Shown piece by piece: positions 40,028-50,698 of a stretch of DNA of 61,531 nt (its first letter is position 1; each line of letters opens with the position of its first letter). The DNA comes from Oscillospiraceae bacterium (GTDB lineage Bacteria; Bacillota; Clostridia; Oscillospirales; Oscillospiraceae): assembly GCA_017469795.1 (NCBI GenBank), contig JAFUFT010000023.1, positions 1-61,531 of the forward strand, read 5' to 3'. Made by a program: the position numbers and the translations under genes. Under the pieces are notes generated by a model. It was given only the letters and a program-made list of their open reading frames with translations, was not told the DNA's origin and ran no database searches.

Positions 40028-41420
40028 GCAGTGGGTGGAGGCTCACCGCGGGGAACTGATCGAGGATATCAAGACCCTGGTACGGATCAGAAGCGACAAA
40101 GGGGATGCGCTTCCGGGCAAGCCCTACGGGGAGGGTCCTGCTGCCGCTTTGGATCAGGCCCTCCGGATTGCGGAATCCTACGGCTTCCGCGTGACAAACT
40201 ACGACAATTACGTGGGTACGGTGGACTTCCTCCCGGAGAACGACCATCATCTTGACATTCTGAGCCACCTGGACGTGGTTCCCGTGGCGGAGGGCTGGAC
40301 GGTCACATCTCCCTTTGATCCTGTTGAGCGGGACGGCAGACTGTATGGGCGCGGGACGGCGGACGATAAGGGCCCCAGTGTCGCGGCCCTGTATGCGGCC
40401 CGCTGCGTCCGGGAGCTTGGAATTCCGCTCCGGCACAACGTCAGACTGATCTGGGGCTGCGACGAGGAGTGCGGCAGCAGCGATATCGAGCACTACTTCA
40501 GCTTGGAGCCGCAGGCACAGTTTACCTTCACACCGGACGCAGAGTTCCCACTGATCAACCTGGAGAAGGGTGGACTGAACGGGACCATCACAGGGGAATA
40601 TGAAAAAACAGACACGCTCCCGCGAATCTGCTCCATAGACGCCGGCCTCAAGATCAACGTGGTTCCGGATCAGTGCCGGATGGTGATCGAAGGGATGCGG
40701 AAGGGCGTAGCGGAGATCTACTGCGCCTCAGCGAAGGAAAAGACCGGGGTATTCTTCCGGGTTCAGGATCTGGGCGAAAACCGGATCGAGATCCAGGCAC
40801 AGGGAACAGGCGCTCATGCAGCGTCCCCGGAGATGGGCAACAATGCGATCACCGCGATGCTGGAGCTGGTATCCCTGATGCACTTTCCGGCTTCCGAACA
40901 GAATGAAAAGCTTCGTGCGCTTTCCAAACTGCTGCCCCACGGGGACTACCTCGGGGAAGGCCTTGGGGTTGCGATGTCCGATGAGATCTCAGGACAGCTG
41001 ACACTGAGCCTCAACATCATCCACGTCACGGAAACGGGCCTTCGCGCCCAGTTTGATTCCCGCACCCCTGTCTGCGCTACAGAAGAGAATATGAAGCGGG
41101 TTGCGGCCGATCATTGCGCGGCAGCGGGACTTGCGCTGGAGGATTCGCCCATGCGGCCGCCGCATCACGTGCCTGCGGAAAGTCCCTTTATTCAGACGCT
41201 GCTGGACGCCTATGTGAAATTTACGGGTGACGTCGGCGCCAGGCCCATTGCCATTGGCGGAGGCACCTACTGCCATGAGATTGAGAATGGCGTCGCATTT
41301 GGCTGCACCATGCCGGGAACAGACAACAGAATGCATGGAAACGATGAATTTGCCGTCATTGAGGAACTGGTCACTTCAGTCAAGATTTTCGCGGATGTAA
41401 TCATCCGCCTCTGCGCATAA
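40008..41420 (+). CDS. PepV/Sapep-type Mn2+-dependent dipeptidase
   Basis: A 470-residue M20 family dipeptidase: ILSHLDVVPVAEGW, GRGTADDKGPSVAALYA, CDEECGSSDIEHYF, PDAEFPLINLEKG and the C-terminal GGTYCHEIENGVAFG...NDEFAVIEEL are the hallmarks of PepV/Sapep enzymes. Cleaves dipeptides left by PepT-like enzymes. GCGGAG precedes ATG 40008. A bidirectional terminator follows. Confidence 0.92.
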   Translation: MYQKQIEQWVEAHRGELIEDIKTLVRIRSDKGDALPGKPYGEGPAAALDQALRIAESYGFRVTNYDNYVGTVDFLPENDHHLDILSHLDVVPVAEGWTVTSPFDPVERDGRLYGRGTADDKGPSVAALYAARCVRELGIPLRHNVRLIWGCDEECGSSDIEHYFSLEPQAQFTFTPDAEFPLINLEKGGLNGTITGEYEKTDTLPRICSIDAGLKINVVPDQCRMVIEGMRKGVAEIYCASAKEKTGVFFRVQDLGENRIEIQAQGTGAHAASPEMGNNAITAMLELVSLMHFPASEQNEKLRALSKLLPHGDYLGEGLGVAMSDEISGQLTLSLNIIHVTETGLRAQFDSRTPVCATEENMKRVAADHCAAAGLALEDSPMRPPHHVPAESPFIQTLLDAYVKFTGDVGARPIAIGGGTYCHEIENGVAFGCTMPGTDNRMHGNDEFAVIEELVTSVKIFADVIIRLCA

Positions 41421-41423
41421 CAA

Positions 41424-41456
41424 AACGGCCCGGAGCGGTCAGCTCCGGGCCGTTTC
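41424..41456. terminator. Bidirectional terminator between convergent genes
   Basis: AAACGGCCCGGAGC and its complement with a 5-nt loop, T-rich on both sides. It overlaps the end of the minus-strand flippase gene. Confidence 0.88.
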
Positions 41457-42974
41457 TCTGTGCCGTACCAGACGGATCAGCCAATCGGTATCCGCCTGGC
41501 TGACAGCACCGGTCAACCGGACCAGAAGCAAATACAGCGTCAGAAAAGCGGCAGCCTTCCACACCAGTATCAGTGTACCGCCGCCCGGCGGGAGCAGCCT
41601 TACAGCCATCAGAGATACCACACTGCAAAGACCAGTGAGGATTGGACCGTCAAATCTGGGACGGTATTGGGTAACGAGCAGCAACCTGCGAATGGAGAGA
41701 AAAAAATTCAGTGCGTGCGATACGGTAAACGCGGTCAAAAAACCCTGCATGCCATATTGGGGAAGCAGGAGAAAGATCATGGCTACGTCCAGCAGGGAAG
41801 TCAGCGTATTATAGCGGACAGAATGGATCTGCTGGGACAGTCCTTTCAGCATCCCGTCTGTGATCGTATCCAGATAGAGGATCGGGATCAGGGGTGCGTA
41901 GATCCGGATATTCGTGCCGGCATCCTGACTGTGAAACAGCAATTCCCCCAGATCGTTCCCCAGAGAAAAGCAGATTCCTGCCGCTGCCGCGGAAAACACG
42001 ACGCTGAAGCGTAGACACCTGCCTGTCAGCGCCTGGATCCGCGGGAGCTGCCCTTTGGCTCGGCACCGGGCCAATTCCGGAATCAGTACATCGCTTAGGG
42101 AGTAAAGGATTACATTGGGAAAGGTGATGACCGGAAAGACCATGGCGCTGATGGTCCCGTAGGCGGCAAGAGAGTCCGTTTCGGATGCTCCGTGTTTTTT
42201 CAGACCGTGAGGGATCAGCATATGCTCCACCGTGTTGATTCCGCTGCGGAGCACATCGTTGAAACCCAGGGGAAGCGTAAACCGTAGCAGACGTTTCATC
42301 ATCGGCAGCATCGGCGCCGCAGCCACGCCGCGCATAAAGCGTCGGAATCGGAACAGCAAAAATACAAGGCTTGTCAGAGATGCCAGGGAAGAGCCGAGGA
42401 AAACAGCGGTACAGGGATCTGCGCTGCCGGATTGGATCAAAAAAGATACCAGCCCCACCGATAAGATGCGCTCAAACAGCTCCACGGAAACGAGCTCCGT
42501 AATACGGCCTGCAGCGGTATAATACCCGGCCAGGACCGCGGAGGCGCAGGTCACGGGGAGAAACACGGCCACGATCCGGAGGGGGACGCCGGCTTCCGCG
42601 CTGGAGATCCATCTCTGGGCAATGGGAGTGGAGAAAGAGAACAACAGAAGAGATACCATCAGGCTCAAACCTCCGCCGTAGAGCAGACAGCACCGGACCG
42701 CAGCGCGAACGCCGGATACGGAATCCATACCGCCCTCTTCCGCGATCAGACAGGTGGCGGCGATCCGGACGCCTCCGGAAGCCAGAACAGCGGCGAGGGT
42801 GCCCACCGTGGTGATCAGATGCATGATGCCCAGACCGTCTGCGCCCATAACGCCGGAGATATAGACCTGAAACCCCATCTGGACGATCCGCAGAGCGATC
42901 GTTCCCCCGGACAGGAACAGCGTGCTGTAAAACATGGAATTCCCGCGGACAAGCGGAGAAGGGTTGTCTCCCAA
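41439..42974 (-). CDS. SpoVB/MurJ-like oligosaccharide-lipid flippase
   Basis: A 511-residue protein with about 14 transmembrane helices in the MOP (multidrug/oligosaccharidyl-lipid/polysaccharide) exporter fold, closest in style to SpoVB-like proteins of Clostridia (GADGLGIMHLI, PLGFNDVLRSGINTVEHMLIP, VITFPNVILYSLSDVLIPEL). Such proteins flip lipid-linked wall precursors. TTG 42974 is proposed as start because AAGGGGAGGTG lies 8-9 nt upstream; an ATG at 42935 is the alternative. It follows ftsH by 65 nt and is probably the last gene of the same operon. Confidence 0.83.
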   Translation of the reverse strand: MGDNPSPLVRGNSMFYSTLFLSGGTIALRIVQMGFQVYISGVMGADGLGIMHLITTVGTLAAVLASGGVRIAATCLIAEEGGMDSVSGVRAAVRCCLLYGGGLSLMVSLLLFSFSTPIAQRWISSAEAGVPLRIVAVFLPVTCASAVLAGYYTAAGRITELVSVELFERILSVGLVSFLIQSGSADPCTAVFLGSSLASLTSLVFLLFRFRRFMRGVAAAPMLPMMKRLLRFTLPLGFNDVLRSGINTVEHMLIPHGLKKHGASETDSLAAYGTISAMVFPVITFPNVILYSLSDVLIPELARCRAKGQLPRIQALTGRCLRFSVVFSAAAAGICFSLGNDLGELLFHSQDAGTNIRIYAPLIPILYLDTITDGMLKGLSQQIHSVRYNTLTSLLDVAMIFLLLPQYGMQGFLTAFTVSHALNFFLSIRRLLLVTQYRPRFDGPILTGLCSVVSLMAVRLLPPGGGTLILVWKAAAFLTLYLLLVRLTGAVSQADTDWLIRLVRHRETARS

Positions 42975-43039
42975 AACAGAACACCTCCCCTTCAGGCTAT
43001 TCGGTCCGGAGACTGAATATGCCAAAGGGGAGGTGGTTG

Positions 43040-44917
43040 TCATTCTTCTGAGGGATCAGAAGTTTCCGGTATTTCCGATTCCGGGCCGTCCATAATCTCA
43101 CGGAAGGTTTCCCCGGACATGGTTTCGTGTTCCAGCAGATAATCGGATACACGCTGCAGCTGATCCATGTTGTCCCGGAGGATCTGCTCGCAGACCTTGT
43201 AGGCGTTCTGAAGCGTTTCCTGGATCTCCAGATCGATATGGGCCGCGAATTCCTCGGAGTAGCTCTTGGTGTGTCCGTAGTCCCTGCCGATAAAGACCTG
43301 ACCGTCCGAGTCAAAGGAGACGGGCCCCAGTTTCTGACTCATTCCGTACTTGGTGATCATCTGTTTGGCGATGGAGGTGGCGCGCTGGATGTCGTTGGAT
43401 GCGCCGGTGGAGATATCATCAAGCATCAGAGACTCCGCTACGCGTCCGCCCAGCAGAGAGACGATCTGTTCGAGCATCTCGTTCCGGCTCATGTAACTGT
43501 GGTCCTCCGTGGGAAGGGAGATGGTCATGCCGCCGGCCATGCCTCTGGGCACGATGGTGATCTGATGGACCGGATCGTGATGGGGGAGCTTGTGCATGAC
43601 GATGGCGTGTCCCGCCTCGTGAACGGCGGTGAGCTTCCGCTCTCTTTCCGGCACCACTCGGCTGCGCTTTTCCGGTCCGGCGATCACTTTGATCATGGAG
43701 GTCTCAATGTCCTCCATCGTAATCACGGGACGGCCCTCCTTTGCCGCGCGCAGGGCGGATTCGTTCATCAGGTTCTGCAGGTCTGCGCCGGTGAATCCGG
43801 CGGTCTGCTTTGCAATCACGCCGAGCTGCACGTCGTCAGAGAGGGGTTTGTTCCTGGAGTGGACCTTGAGGATCGCCTCACGGCCTCTGGTGTCCGGCGT
43901 GCCCACATAGATCTGCCGGTCAAAGCGCCCGGGGCGAAGCAGCGCGCTGTCCAGAATGTCGACGCGGTTGGTCGCTGCCATCACGATGACGCCCTCGTTG
44001 TTGTTGAAGCCGTCCATCTCCACCAGCAGTTGGTTCAAGGTCTGCTCCCGCTCGTCGTGTCCGCCGCCAAGTCCGGCGCCCCGCTGACGTCCCACTGCGT
44101 CGATCTCGTCGATGAAGACGATGGCCGGCGCTGATTTCTTGGCCTGGTCAAACAGATCCCGGACGCGGCTTGCGCCCACGCCCACATAGAGCTCCACAAA
44201 GTCAGATCCGGAGATCGAAAGAAACTGGACGCCCGCTTCCCCGGCAACTGCTTTTGCAATGAGCGTCTTGCCGGTTCCCGGCGGCCCTACAAGTAGGATG
44301 CCCTTGGGGATTTTCGCACCGAGGCGGGTGTATTTTTCCGGATTCTGGAGGAAATCCACAACCTCCTGCAGCTCGGCCTTCTCCTCGTCCGCGCCGGCCA
44401 CGTCGTCAAACGTCACCCTGTCATTTTCGCTGATGCCGACCGTGGTGCGGGCTTTTGCGAATTTCATTGTGGTCCGGTCGCCGCCGGGCGCGCCGCCGGA
44501 CATCCGGTTGACCATGAAAAGCCAAACGCCCAATACCAGCAGGGCAATGATGACGTAGGGGATAAACATGATCCACCAGGGCGTCCCGGAAACAGCGGGA
44601 TAGTCGTAGGATTCCAGGATCCCGTCTTCGTATTGCCGGGTGATCAGCTCGTTGAAATCCTCATAAAAGACGGAAAAGCTGGCGATCTGAAATACTTTCT
44701 TGTCGTTCCCGTTTTCGTCCGGTACCCGGAGCGTCAGAGTCAGGGTGTTGTCCGCCAGCGTGAAGGATTTGACCTGTTCTTCCTCAAACAGATCGCGGAT
44801 TGCGCTGTAGGTTTCCTTTTCCGCCGCGGCCCGGGGCATACGCATGGCCCAGATCGCCACTCCGACGATGATCAGGATCAGGAAAAGAAACGCAAAGTTG
44901 TTTTTGCGTGAATTCAT
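43040..44917 (-). CDS. ftsH: ATP-dependent zinc metalloprotease FtsH
   Basis: A 625-residue membrane-anchored AAA+ protease. Two N-terminal transmembrane helices ([17 protein letters not shown] and [20 protein letters not shown]) flank an extracytoplasmic loop. The AAA domain has Walker A GPPGTGKT, Walker B FIDEID and the [17 protein letters not shown]. The protease domain has HEAGH. It degrades misfolded membrane proteins and short-lived regulators. The gene is 24 nt after hpt, a classic Firmicutes linkage. Confidence 0.97.
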   Translation of the reverse strand: MNSRKNNFAFLFLILIIVGVAIWAMRMPRAAAEKETYSAIRDLFEEEQVKSFTLADNTLTLTLRVPDENGNDKKVFQIASFSVFYEDFNELITRQYEDGILESYDYPAVSGTPWWIMFIPYVIIALLVLGVWLFMVNRMSGGAPGGDRTTMKFAKARTTVGISENDRVTFDDVAGADEEKAELQEVVDFLQNPEKYTRLGAKIPKGILLVGPPGTGKTLIAKAVAGEAGVQFLSISGSDFVELYVGVGASRVRDLFDQAKKSAPAIVFIDEIDAVGRQRGAGLGGGHDEREQTLNQLLVEMDGFNNNEGVIVMAATNRVDILDSALLRPGRFDRQIYVGTPDTRGREAILKVHSRNKPLSDDVQLGVIAKQTAGFTGADLQNLMNESALRAAKEGRPVITMEDIETSMIKVIAGPEKRSRVVPERERKLTAVHEAGHAIVMHKLPHHDPVHQITIVPRGMAGGMTISLPTEDHSYMSRNEMLEQIVSLLGGRVAESLMLDDISTGASNDIQRATSIAKQMITKYGMSQKLGPVSFDSDGQVFIGRDYGHTKSYSEEFAAHIDLEIQETLQNAYKVCEQILRDNMDQLQRVSDYLLEHETMSGETFREIMDGPESEIPETSDPSEE

Positions 44918-44941
44918 GGGGTCACTTCCTTGGGGTGAAAA

Positions 44942-45478
44942 TCAACTGTAAATACTGGGTTTGAGAACTCCGATGCAGGGGAGGTTCCGGTATTTCTGAT
45001 TGTAGTCCAGACCGTAACCGACCACAAACTCGTCCGGAACCGTAAACCCGACAATGTCGGCCTCCACAGCAGCTTCCCGGCGGCTGGGCTTGTCCAGAAG
45101 CACGACCAGCTTCAGGGAAGCGGGGTTCTGCGCCTTTAACAGGCCCATCACATAGCTCAGGGTCCTGCCGGTATCCAGAATATCCTCGATCACGATGACG
45201 TCGCGGCCGGATACATCCACTTCAAAGGGCGTCGTCAGGGACAGATCACCGGGGATGGTGGCCGCGGCCCGATACGAGGAGAGGGTGATGGATTCCAGCG
45301 TACAGGGAAGATCCAGACAGCGCATCAGATCGGAGGTAAACACCAGACTTCCCTTCATGATGCACAGCAGCATCGGCTCCTTGTTCCGGTATTCCTCGGT
45401 CAGTGCCTGTCCGATTTCCCGGACCCGGCTGCGAATCTCCTCTTCGGAAATCATAACGTAAGCGAGATCCTGATTCAT
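44942..45478 (-). CDS. hpt: Hypoxanthine phosphoribosyltransferase
   Basis: A 178-residue purine salvage enzyme that converts hypoxanthine or guanine and PRPP to the nucleotides. PRPP motif IVIEDILDTGRTL; CIMKGSLVFTSDL and the C-terminal EFVVGYGLDYNQKYRNLPC are diagnostic of HPRT. It overlaps tilS by 4 nt (ATGA). Confidence 0.96.
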   Translation of the reverse strand: MNQDLAYVMISEEEIRSRVREIGQALTEEYRNKEPMLLCIMKGSLVFTSDLMRCLDLPCTLESITLSSYRAAATIPGDLSLTTPFEVDVSGRDVIVIEDILDTGRTLSYVMGLLKAQNPASLKLVVLLDKPSRREAAVEADIVGFTVPDEFVVGYGLDYNQKYRNLPCIGVLKPSIYS

Positions 45479-46794
45479 TTTTCTTCCTCCATTCGTATTG
45501 CAGACAGCATGACGCTGTCATATCCTTCTCTTTTTCGGAATGCGGCCGCGGCCTTGAGTGGGATTACGGCGGCCACCTCGTCGCCCGACATGAGGATCGG
45601 AAGCGATGCGCGCAGAACCTTCGGCACTTTGAGATCGATCAGCATGCGGCTGATTTTTCGCGTGCCGCCCGTCAGATGGATCCGGTCCCCAGGCTGCGGA
45701 CACCGAAGCGTCATCGGACGATCCAGAACGGAACGGTCCAGAATCAGATACTCCCGATCCGGCGTGTACTGCCCGGTATCCGGGAGACACTGAATCAGCC
45801 ATGACCCAAATCGCACAGCTTGCCACGGTTCAATCGCCGTTGGGGCCGGCAGGGGAGCGGCATTAAAGGAATGCTCCAAAACCAGCATATCATAGTTCCT
45901 GCGCAGCCGGAAGTCTCCGGGGAGATCCAGTGCGGCGGAGGGATTCTCCGCGCGGATCAGGGAAAGGGCGGACCGGATATGAATGCTGCTTAGATTGGAA
46001 ATGCGTCTGAGAAACAGAGCCAGAACACGAGGCTGGAGCGCCTCGGGAAGTGCCAGGAAGGCGGAGCGGTCCAAAGCGCCGCCGGAACAAACCCGGTCCA
46101 GACCCAGCGCCGACTGGGCCTGCAGGTAATCGTCCTCTGCACGGAGGATCCGGGAGAGCTCTGCCGTGTTTTCCACGATGCGGGGGTTTTCCTCGCGCAG
46201 GATTGGGATGACGCTGTGGCGCATCCGATTCCGGAAAAAAAGATCCGTCTCATTGCTGGAATCTGTCACAAAGGGAACCTGCCGCTCGGAGGCGTACCGC
46301 GCAATGTCGGCCCGTGGAATCTGCAGCATCGGCCGAAGGATCCGCTCCCGTACCGGAGCGATCCCGCCAAGTCCGTGCAGGCCCGTCCCGCGGACCAGGT
46401 GCATGAGTATGGTCTCGAGATTGTCGTCCCCGTTGTGGGCGGTTACGATCCAGTCGATTCCGGGAACTGACGTGAGGAAGCTGTATCGAAGCGTCCGGGC
46501 CGCTTCCTCCAGGCCAACATGATGTTCGCTTGCATAACCTGTTACATCACCGCGTGATACAACCAGCGGGATCTGTTTTTCTTCACAGTATTCACGCACA
46601 AACTGCTCGTCCCGCCGGGATTCCTCCCCACGCAGCTGATGATTGAAGTGGGCGCAGGTAATGTCATAGCGGTCGGAAACCGAGACCAGGATGTCCAGCA
46701 GGACCATAGAATCCATCCCGCCGGAAACTGCGGCCAGAAGACGGCTGCCCGGCGCGGCGAAATCCTGCAGGACGGACAGGACTTTATTCTTCAC
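45475..46794 (-). CDS. tilS: tRNA(Ile)-lysidine synthase
   Basis: A 439-residue enzyme that adds lysine to C34 of the CAU-anticodon tRNA-Ile, switching it to read AUA. The ATP-pyrophosphatase P-loop SGGMDS (residues 24-29), the HFNHQLRGEESRRDE motif and a C-terminal substrate-binding domain (PGDRIHLTGGTRKISRMLID) are present. Overlaps dnaB by 11 nt. Normally essential. Confidence 0.95.
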   Translation of the reverse strand: MKNKVLSVLQDFAAPGSRLLAAVSGGMDSMVLLDILVSVSDRYDITCAHFNHQLRGEESRRDEQFVREYCEEKQIPLVVSRGDVTGYASEHHVGLEEAARTLRYSFLTSVPGIDWIVTAHNGDDNLETILMHLVRGTGLHGLGGIAPVRERILRPMLQIPRADIARYASERQVPFVTDSSNETDLFFRNRMRHSVIPILREENPRIVENTAELSRILRAEDDYLQAQSALGLDRVCSGGALDRSAFLALPEALQPRVLALFLRRISNLSSIHIRSALSLIRAENPSAALDLPGDFRLRRNYDMLVLEHSFNAAPLPAPTAIEPWQAVRFGSWLIQCLPDTGQYTPDREYLILDRSVLDRPMTLRCPQPGDRIHLTGGTRKISRMLIDLKVPKVLRASLPILMSGDEVAAVIPLKAAAAFRKREGYDSVMLSAIRMEEEK

Positions 46795-48121
46795 TGTGAC
46801 GCCACTCCCGGTCTGAGAACGTGGTAAACTGCGGCAGCCACTGGAGCTTCACCGTTCCGGTCTCTCCGTGGCGGTTCTTCGCCACGATACACTCTGCCAC
46901 ATTTTTCTCTTCCGTGTCCGGATTATAGTAGTCGTCCCGGTACAGGAACAGCACCTCATCCGCATCCTGCTCGATGGAGCCGGATTCCCGCAGGTCTGAA
47001 AGCATCGGACGCTTATCCGCACGGGATTCGTTGGCACGGTTCAGCTGGCTCAGGCAGATTACCGGGACATTGAGTTCTTTCGCCATGATCTTCAGCGCCC
47101 GGGAGATTTCGCCCACCGCAGTGACGCGGTTGTCGCTGACTTTGCCGGTGGCGGAGGTCATCAGCTGGAGATAGTCGATGATGATCAGGCCGAGATTATC
47201 CACCCGGCGGCATTTTGCGTTCATTTCCGTCACCGTGATGGAGGGGTTGTCGTCCACAAGAATATCTGTCTGGCTCAGTGCGTAGGCGGCCAGGCCCAGC
47301 TTTCCCCATTCCTCCTCCGATAGCTTGCCGGTCAAAAGCAGCTGGCTGTCCACAAAGCTCTCGTTGGACAGCAGCCTGGAGGCAAGCTGCTCCCGGCTCA
47401 TTTCCAGAGAAAAGATCACCACGGCCTTTTTACTTTTTTTCGCCACAGAAAGGGCGATGTTCAAGGCAATGGAGGTTTTTCCCATGCCGGGGCGGGCGGC
47501 GATCAGCAGAAGGTCGGATTTGTTGAGCCCGTTGATCTTGCTGTCCAGATCCCGAAGGCCTGTGGATAGACCAGGGATCGCGCTGTCAGAATGGGCGCGC
47601 TCGGCCAGCTGTTCGTAGACTGAAAGCAGTACGGTGCTGATGGGAGTCAGATCCTGATTGCTCCGTCCGTTCCGGATGGCATAGATCTTCTGCTCTGCGG
47701 CGTCCATGATGCTCTGGGCAGTGCCGACCTCGTCGGAAACGATCTGAGAGATGTCGGTTGCAGCGTTGGCGATCTGCCGCAGCAGAGATTTATCCGCGAC
47801 GATCTGCGCGTACTGCTTGGCGTTGGCCGCAGTGGGGGTAACATCTAGGACCTGCAGCAGATAGTCCCGGGTTTTCTCCTCGTCGTAGAGGCCGGACTGC
47901 TTCATCTGCTCCATGACCGTAACGGGGTCGATGTTCATGGAGTAGCTGAACATGCTGTAGATGGTAGTAAAAATATCTTTGTTCTCCTGAAGATAGAAAT
48001 CCTCCGGCTTCAGGATCCCCACAACATCCGAAACGCAGCGGCTGTCGATCAGCATGGAACCGATCACGGAACGCTCCGCATCCAGGGAATACGGCGGTTG
48101 ACGCAGCGCAAGCTCGTCCAT
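46784..48121 (-). CDS. dnaB: Replicative DNA helicase DnaB
   Basis: A 445-residue hexameric helicase. The N-terminal domain starts PPYSLDAERSVIGSML; the RecA-like core has Walker A ARPGMGKTS, Walker B (LIIIDYLQLM), and the H3/H4 SQLNR and SIEQDADEVLFLYR motifs. Its position behind rplI is typical of Firmicutes. It is 32 nt from rplI. Confidence 0.97.
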   Translation of the reverse strand: MDELALRQPPYSLDAERSVIGSMLIDSRCVSDVVGILKPEDFYLQENKDIFTTIYSMFSYSMNIDPVTVMEQMKQSGLYDEEKTRDYLLQVLDVTPTAANAKQYAQIVADKSLLRQIANAATDISQIVSDEVGTAQSIMDAAEQKIYAIRNGRSNQDLTPISTVLLSVYEQLAERAHSDSAIPGLSTGLRDLDSKINGLNKSDLLLIAARPGMGKTSIALNIALSVAKKSKKAVVIFSLEMSREQLASRLLSNESFVDSQLLLTGKLSEEEWGKLGLAAYALSQTDILVDDNPSITVTEMNAKCRRVDNLGLIIIDYLQLMTSATGKVSDNRVTAVGEISRALKIMAKELNVPVICLSQLNRANESRADKRPMLSDLRESGSIEQDADEVLFLYRDDYYNPDTEEKNVAECIVAKNRHGETGTVKLQWLPQFTTFSDREWRHSEE

Positions 48122-48153
48122 ACATTCACCCCCTACGTAAAGTGATTTACCTG

Positions 48154-48600
48154 TCAGCCGTCGCTGACGTGTACGGAGATCGTGGCCGTGATCTCATATC
48201 CGAGCTTGGCCTTCATGGAGAAGGTGCCAAAGGATTTGATGGGTTCGTCCTGTACGATCTTCTTCTTGTCGATGGTGATGCCGTGCTGCTGCTTCAGCGC
48301 GTCAGAGACTTCAGCAGAGGTGATGGCGCCGAAGAGCCGTCCGCCGGAGCCCGCCTTGGCGTGGATCTCCACGGTGATCTCTTTGAGCTTTTCGGCGAAT
48401 TCCTGGGCCTGGGCTTTTTCCCGCGCGGCTTGCTCGGCCTTGGCTTTGTCGTTCATTTTCATGGTATTGATGTTGTCGGCAGTGGCTTCGATCGCCATCT
48501 TGCGGGGGAGCAGATAGTTTCTGGCGTATCCGTCGGAAGCCTCGATCATCTGTCCTTTTTTGCCTTTGCCTCTTATATCCTGCAGCAGAATTACCTTCAT
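48154..48600 (-). CDS. rplI: Ribosomal protein L9
   Basis: A 148-residue protein: the N-terminal globular domain with VILLQDIRGKGKKGQ and GYARNYLLPRKMAIEAT, a long connecting helix (NTMKMNDKAKAEQAAREKAQ) and the C-terminal domain (GRLFGAITSAEVSDALKQQH). Binds 23S rRNA domain V. The AAGGAGAT site is canonical. 23 nt follow gdpP. Confidence 0.97.
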   Translation of the reverse strand: MKVILLQDIRGKGKKGQMIEASDGYARNYLLPRKMAIEATADNINTMKMNDKAKAEQAAREKAQAQEFAEKLKEITVEIHAKAGSGGRLFGAITSAEVSDALKQQHGITIDKKKIVQDEPIKSFGTFSMKAKLGYEITATISVHVSDG

Positions 48601-48623
48601 TCTAAATATCTCCTTTCAACCGG

Positions 48624-50603
48624 TTATTCACTGAAAAAATTGTCGATGTAACGCTTGATCGCCTCGCGAACCTCCTCGGGCGTCAGACCTTTGATCTGGG
48701 CGCCGGCTGTAGCCTGGTTTCCGCCGCCGCCAAGAGGTTCCAGGATCATCTGGACGTTTGCCTCGCCGATGGAGCGGGCGGAGCAGATCACCTGATCACC
48801 GTCCGGATAGAATACAAAGCTTGCCTGAATGCCGGAGATGTTCAGCAGCTCGTCGGCAGCCTGGGCGGCGATGATCCGGTCGGCCGGGTGATCCAGACAG
48901 CACAGCGCGATGTCTTTTCGGTACAGTTCCGCGTGCCGGAGAATCTCATAGCGGGAAAGCGTTGCGCTTAGGTCGTTCTGGAACAGCAACTTCACCGCGA
49001 CGGTGTCGGCTCCGTGCTTGCGCAGCCATGCCGCTGCTTCAAAAGTCCTGGTGCCGGTCCGCACTGAGAAATTCTTGGTGTCGAGCACGATTCCGGCCAG
49101 AAGCGCCATAGTCTCTTCAGGCAGAAGATCCTCCCGTTCCAGCAGGTTCTGGACCAGCTCCGTGACCAGCTCGGAGGCGGAGGAAGCATAGGGCTCGTGG
49201 AAATTCAGCAGCGCGTTTTCGATATAATCCGCGGCTCTGCGGTGATGGTCGATGACGGCGACCCGCTTTGCGTAATTTAGGAACACGCGGGACTCCACCT
49301 GATCCGGACGATTGGTGTCCACCACCACAAGCAGGCTGTTCTCGTCAGCATCCAGAAGCGCGTCGTCTCCGCTGATGAAGCGGCCCGCGTAATCTCCCAG
49401 CGGAACCAGCTTGGTCAAAAGCGCCTTGGAGGAGTTGTTGGCCAGATCGATGACGATCTTGGCGGGGACGTGCAGCTTGCGGCAGATCGACATGACGCCC
49501 ACGGCCGCGCCCACCGCATCCAGGTCGGCGTTGCGGTGGCCCATAATGAACACGGAAGAGGACTGGGAAATCAGCTCGGCCAGTGATCCGGCCATAACTC
49601 TGGATTTTACCTTGGTACGGCGCTCGGCCTCCTGGGCCCGGCCGCCGTAGAACGCGAAATTGTACCGGTCCTTGATGACGGCCTGATCGCCGCCGCGGGA
49701 GAGGCTCATCTCCACAGCCAGTGTCGCAAAATCGTAGTTCTCCTGAAGGGTCTGTCCGTCTTTGCCGACGCCGATGGTCAAAGTGGCCGGAGCGCCGTAA
49801 TCGTTCGTGATCTCGTGCACGGTGTCCAGGATAGAGAATTTGTCCTCAATGAAGTGGGGCAGATCCCGCTGCTCGAACAGGAACAGGTAGCGATTGCGCT
49901 CGAGCTTGCGGAGAATGCCGCCGCCGGAAGCCCATGCGGTAATGGCGTCGTCCAGCCGGGCGGAGAGATTGGAGATGGCGCGGTCCGGCAGGTTCGCAGT
50001 GAGTTCGTCATAGTTGTCCACAAAAATGGTTGCGACCACCGGCTTGGACAGCTCAAATTCGTCCCTGAGATTCAGCAGCTCCGTCAGATCCACCCAATAG
50101 AGCATGGCGGCGATATAGGGGGAGTTTTCCTGGGTGCGGATCAGGTCTCCGTAGACCCGATAGCGGTTTTCACCGATGGTGATGGGGTCGGGGCACTCGG
50201 ATCTGCCTTCCAGCAGCCAATCCAGGTTCATCTCGGGAGCCAGCGTGGAGATCTGCTCTTCAAACAGGGATTCCTCCGCATTGCAGATCTTCATAAAGGC
50301 CTCGTTGCACCACATGATCTCCCCGCCGGAAATATTGAGGATCAGGGCAGGGAGCGGGAGCCGCATTCTCTCGTTGGAGACGGAATCCACGGAGAAGTTG
50401 GCGTCCTGAAGATACTGGGTGAGTTTTTTGCGCTGATGCCGTCCCCGGACCAGATAGTATATCAGGACGCCGATCACGACAGCAGTTTCGATCACCGCGA
50501 CCGGTTTGGGCAGCGCGATCCACCCGATCAGGCAGAATACCGCCAGAATAACAAAATAAATCGTCATACCCGGAGAAAACAGCCGGGACAGCTTCTTGTT
50601 CAA
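48624..50603 (-). CDS. gdpP: GdpP-type c-di-AMP phosphodiesterase
   Basis: A 659-residue membrane enzyme. Two transmembrane helices (residues 11-50), a PAS domain (about 80-150, LPALILNISGGEIMWCNEAF), a degenerate GGDEF domain (about 170-300) and DHH-DHHA1 domains (about 330-655) with FIMGHRNADLDAVG, VVDTNRP and VIDHHRR. It hydrolyses c-di-AMP to pApA and so affects potassium and wall homeostasis. TTG start at 50603 with GGAAGGGAGAAG 6 nt upstream. First gene of the rplI-dnaB-tilS-hpt-ftsH operon. Confidence 0.93.
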   Translation of the reverse strand: MNKKLSRLFSPGMTIYFVILAVFCLIGWIALPKPVAVIETAVVIGVLIYYLVRGRHQRKKLTQYLQDANFSVDSVSNERMRLPLPALILNISGGEIMWCNEAFMKICNAEESLFEEQISTLAPEMNLDWLLEGRSECPDPITIGENRYRVYGDLIRTQENSPYIAAMLYWVDLTELLNLRDEFELSKPVVATIFVDNYDELTANLPDRAISNLSARLDDAITAWASGGGILRKLERNRYLFLFEQRDLPHFIEDKFSILDTVHEITNDYGAPATLTIGVGKDGQTLQENYDFATLAVEMSLSRGGDQAVIKDRYNFAFYGGRAQEAERRTKVKSRVMAGSLAELISQSSSVFIMGHRNADLDAVGAAVGVMSICRKLHVPAKIVIDLANNSSKALLTKLVPLGDYAGRFISGDDALLDADENSLLVVVDTNRPDQVESRVFLNYAKRVAVIDHHRRAADYIENALLNFHEPYASSASELVTELVQNLLEREDLLPEETMALLAGIVLDTKNFSVRTGTRTFEAAAWLRKHGADTVAVKLLFQNDLSATLSRYEILRHAELYRKDIALCCLDHPADRIIAAQAADELLNISGIQASFVFYPDGDQVICSARSIGEANVQMILEPLGGGGNQATAGAQIKGLTPEEVREAIKRYIDNFFSE

Positions 50604-50668
50604 AGAGATCTTCTCCCTTCCGCGTCTGTGTAATACCGGAAACATCCGTCTGCACGGAATGTTATATC

Positions 50669-50698
50669 ATTATATCATAGATAAGGACAGAAACACAA
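50669..50698 (-). promoter_or_regulatory. Promoter of the gdpP-ftsH operon
   Basis: Minus strand TTGTGT, an 18-bp spacer, then a perfect TATAAT. Confidence 0.6.
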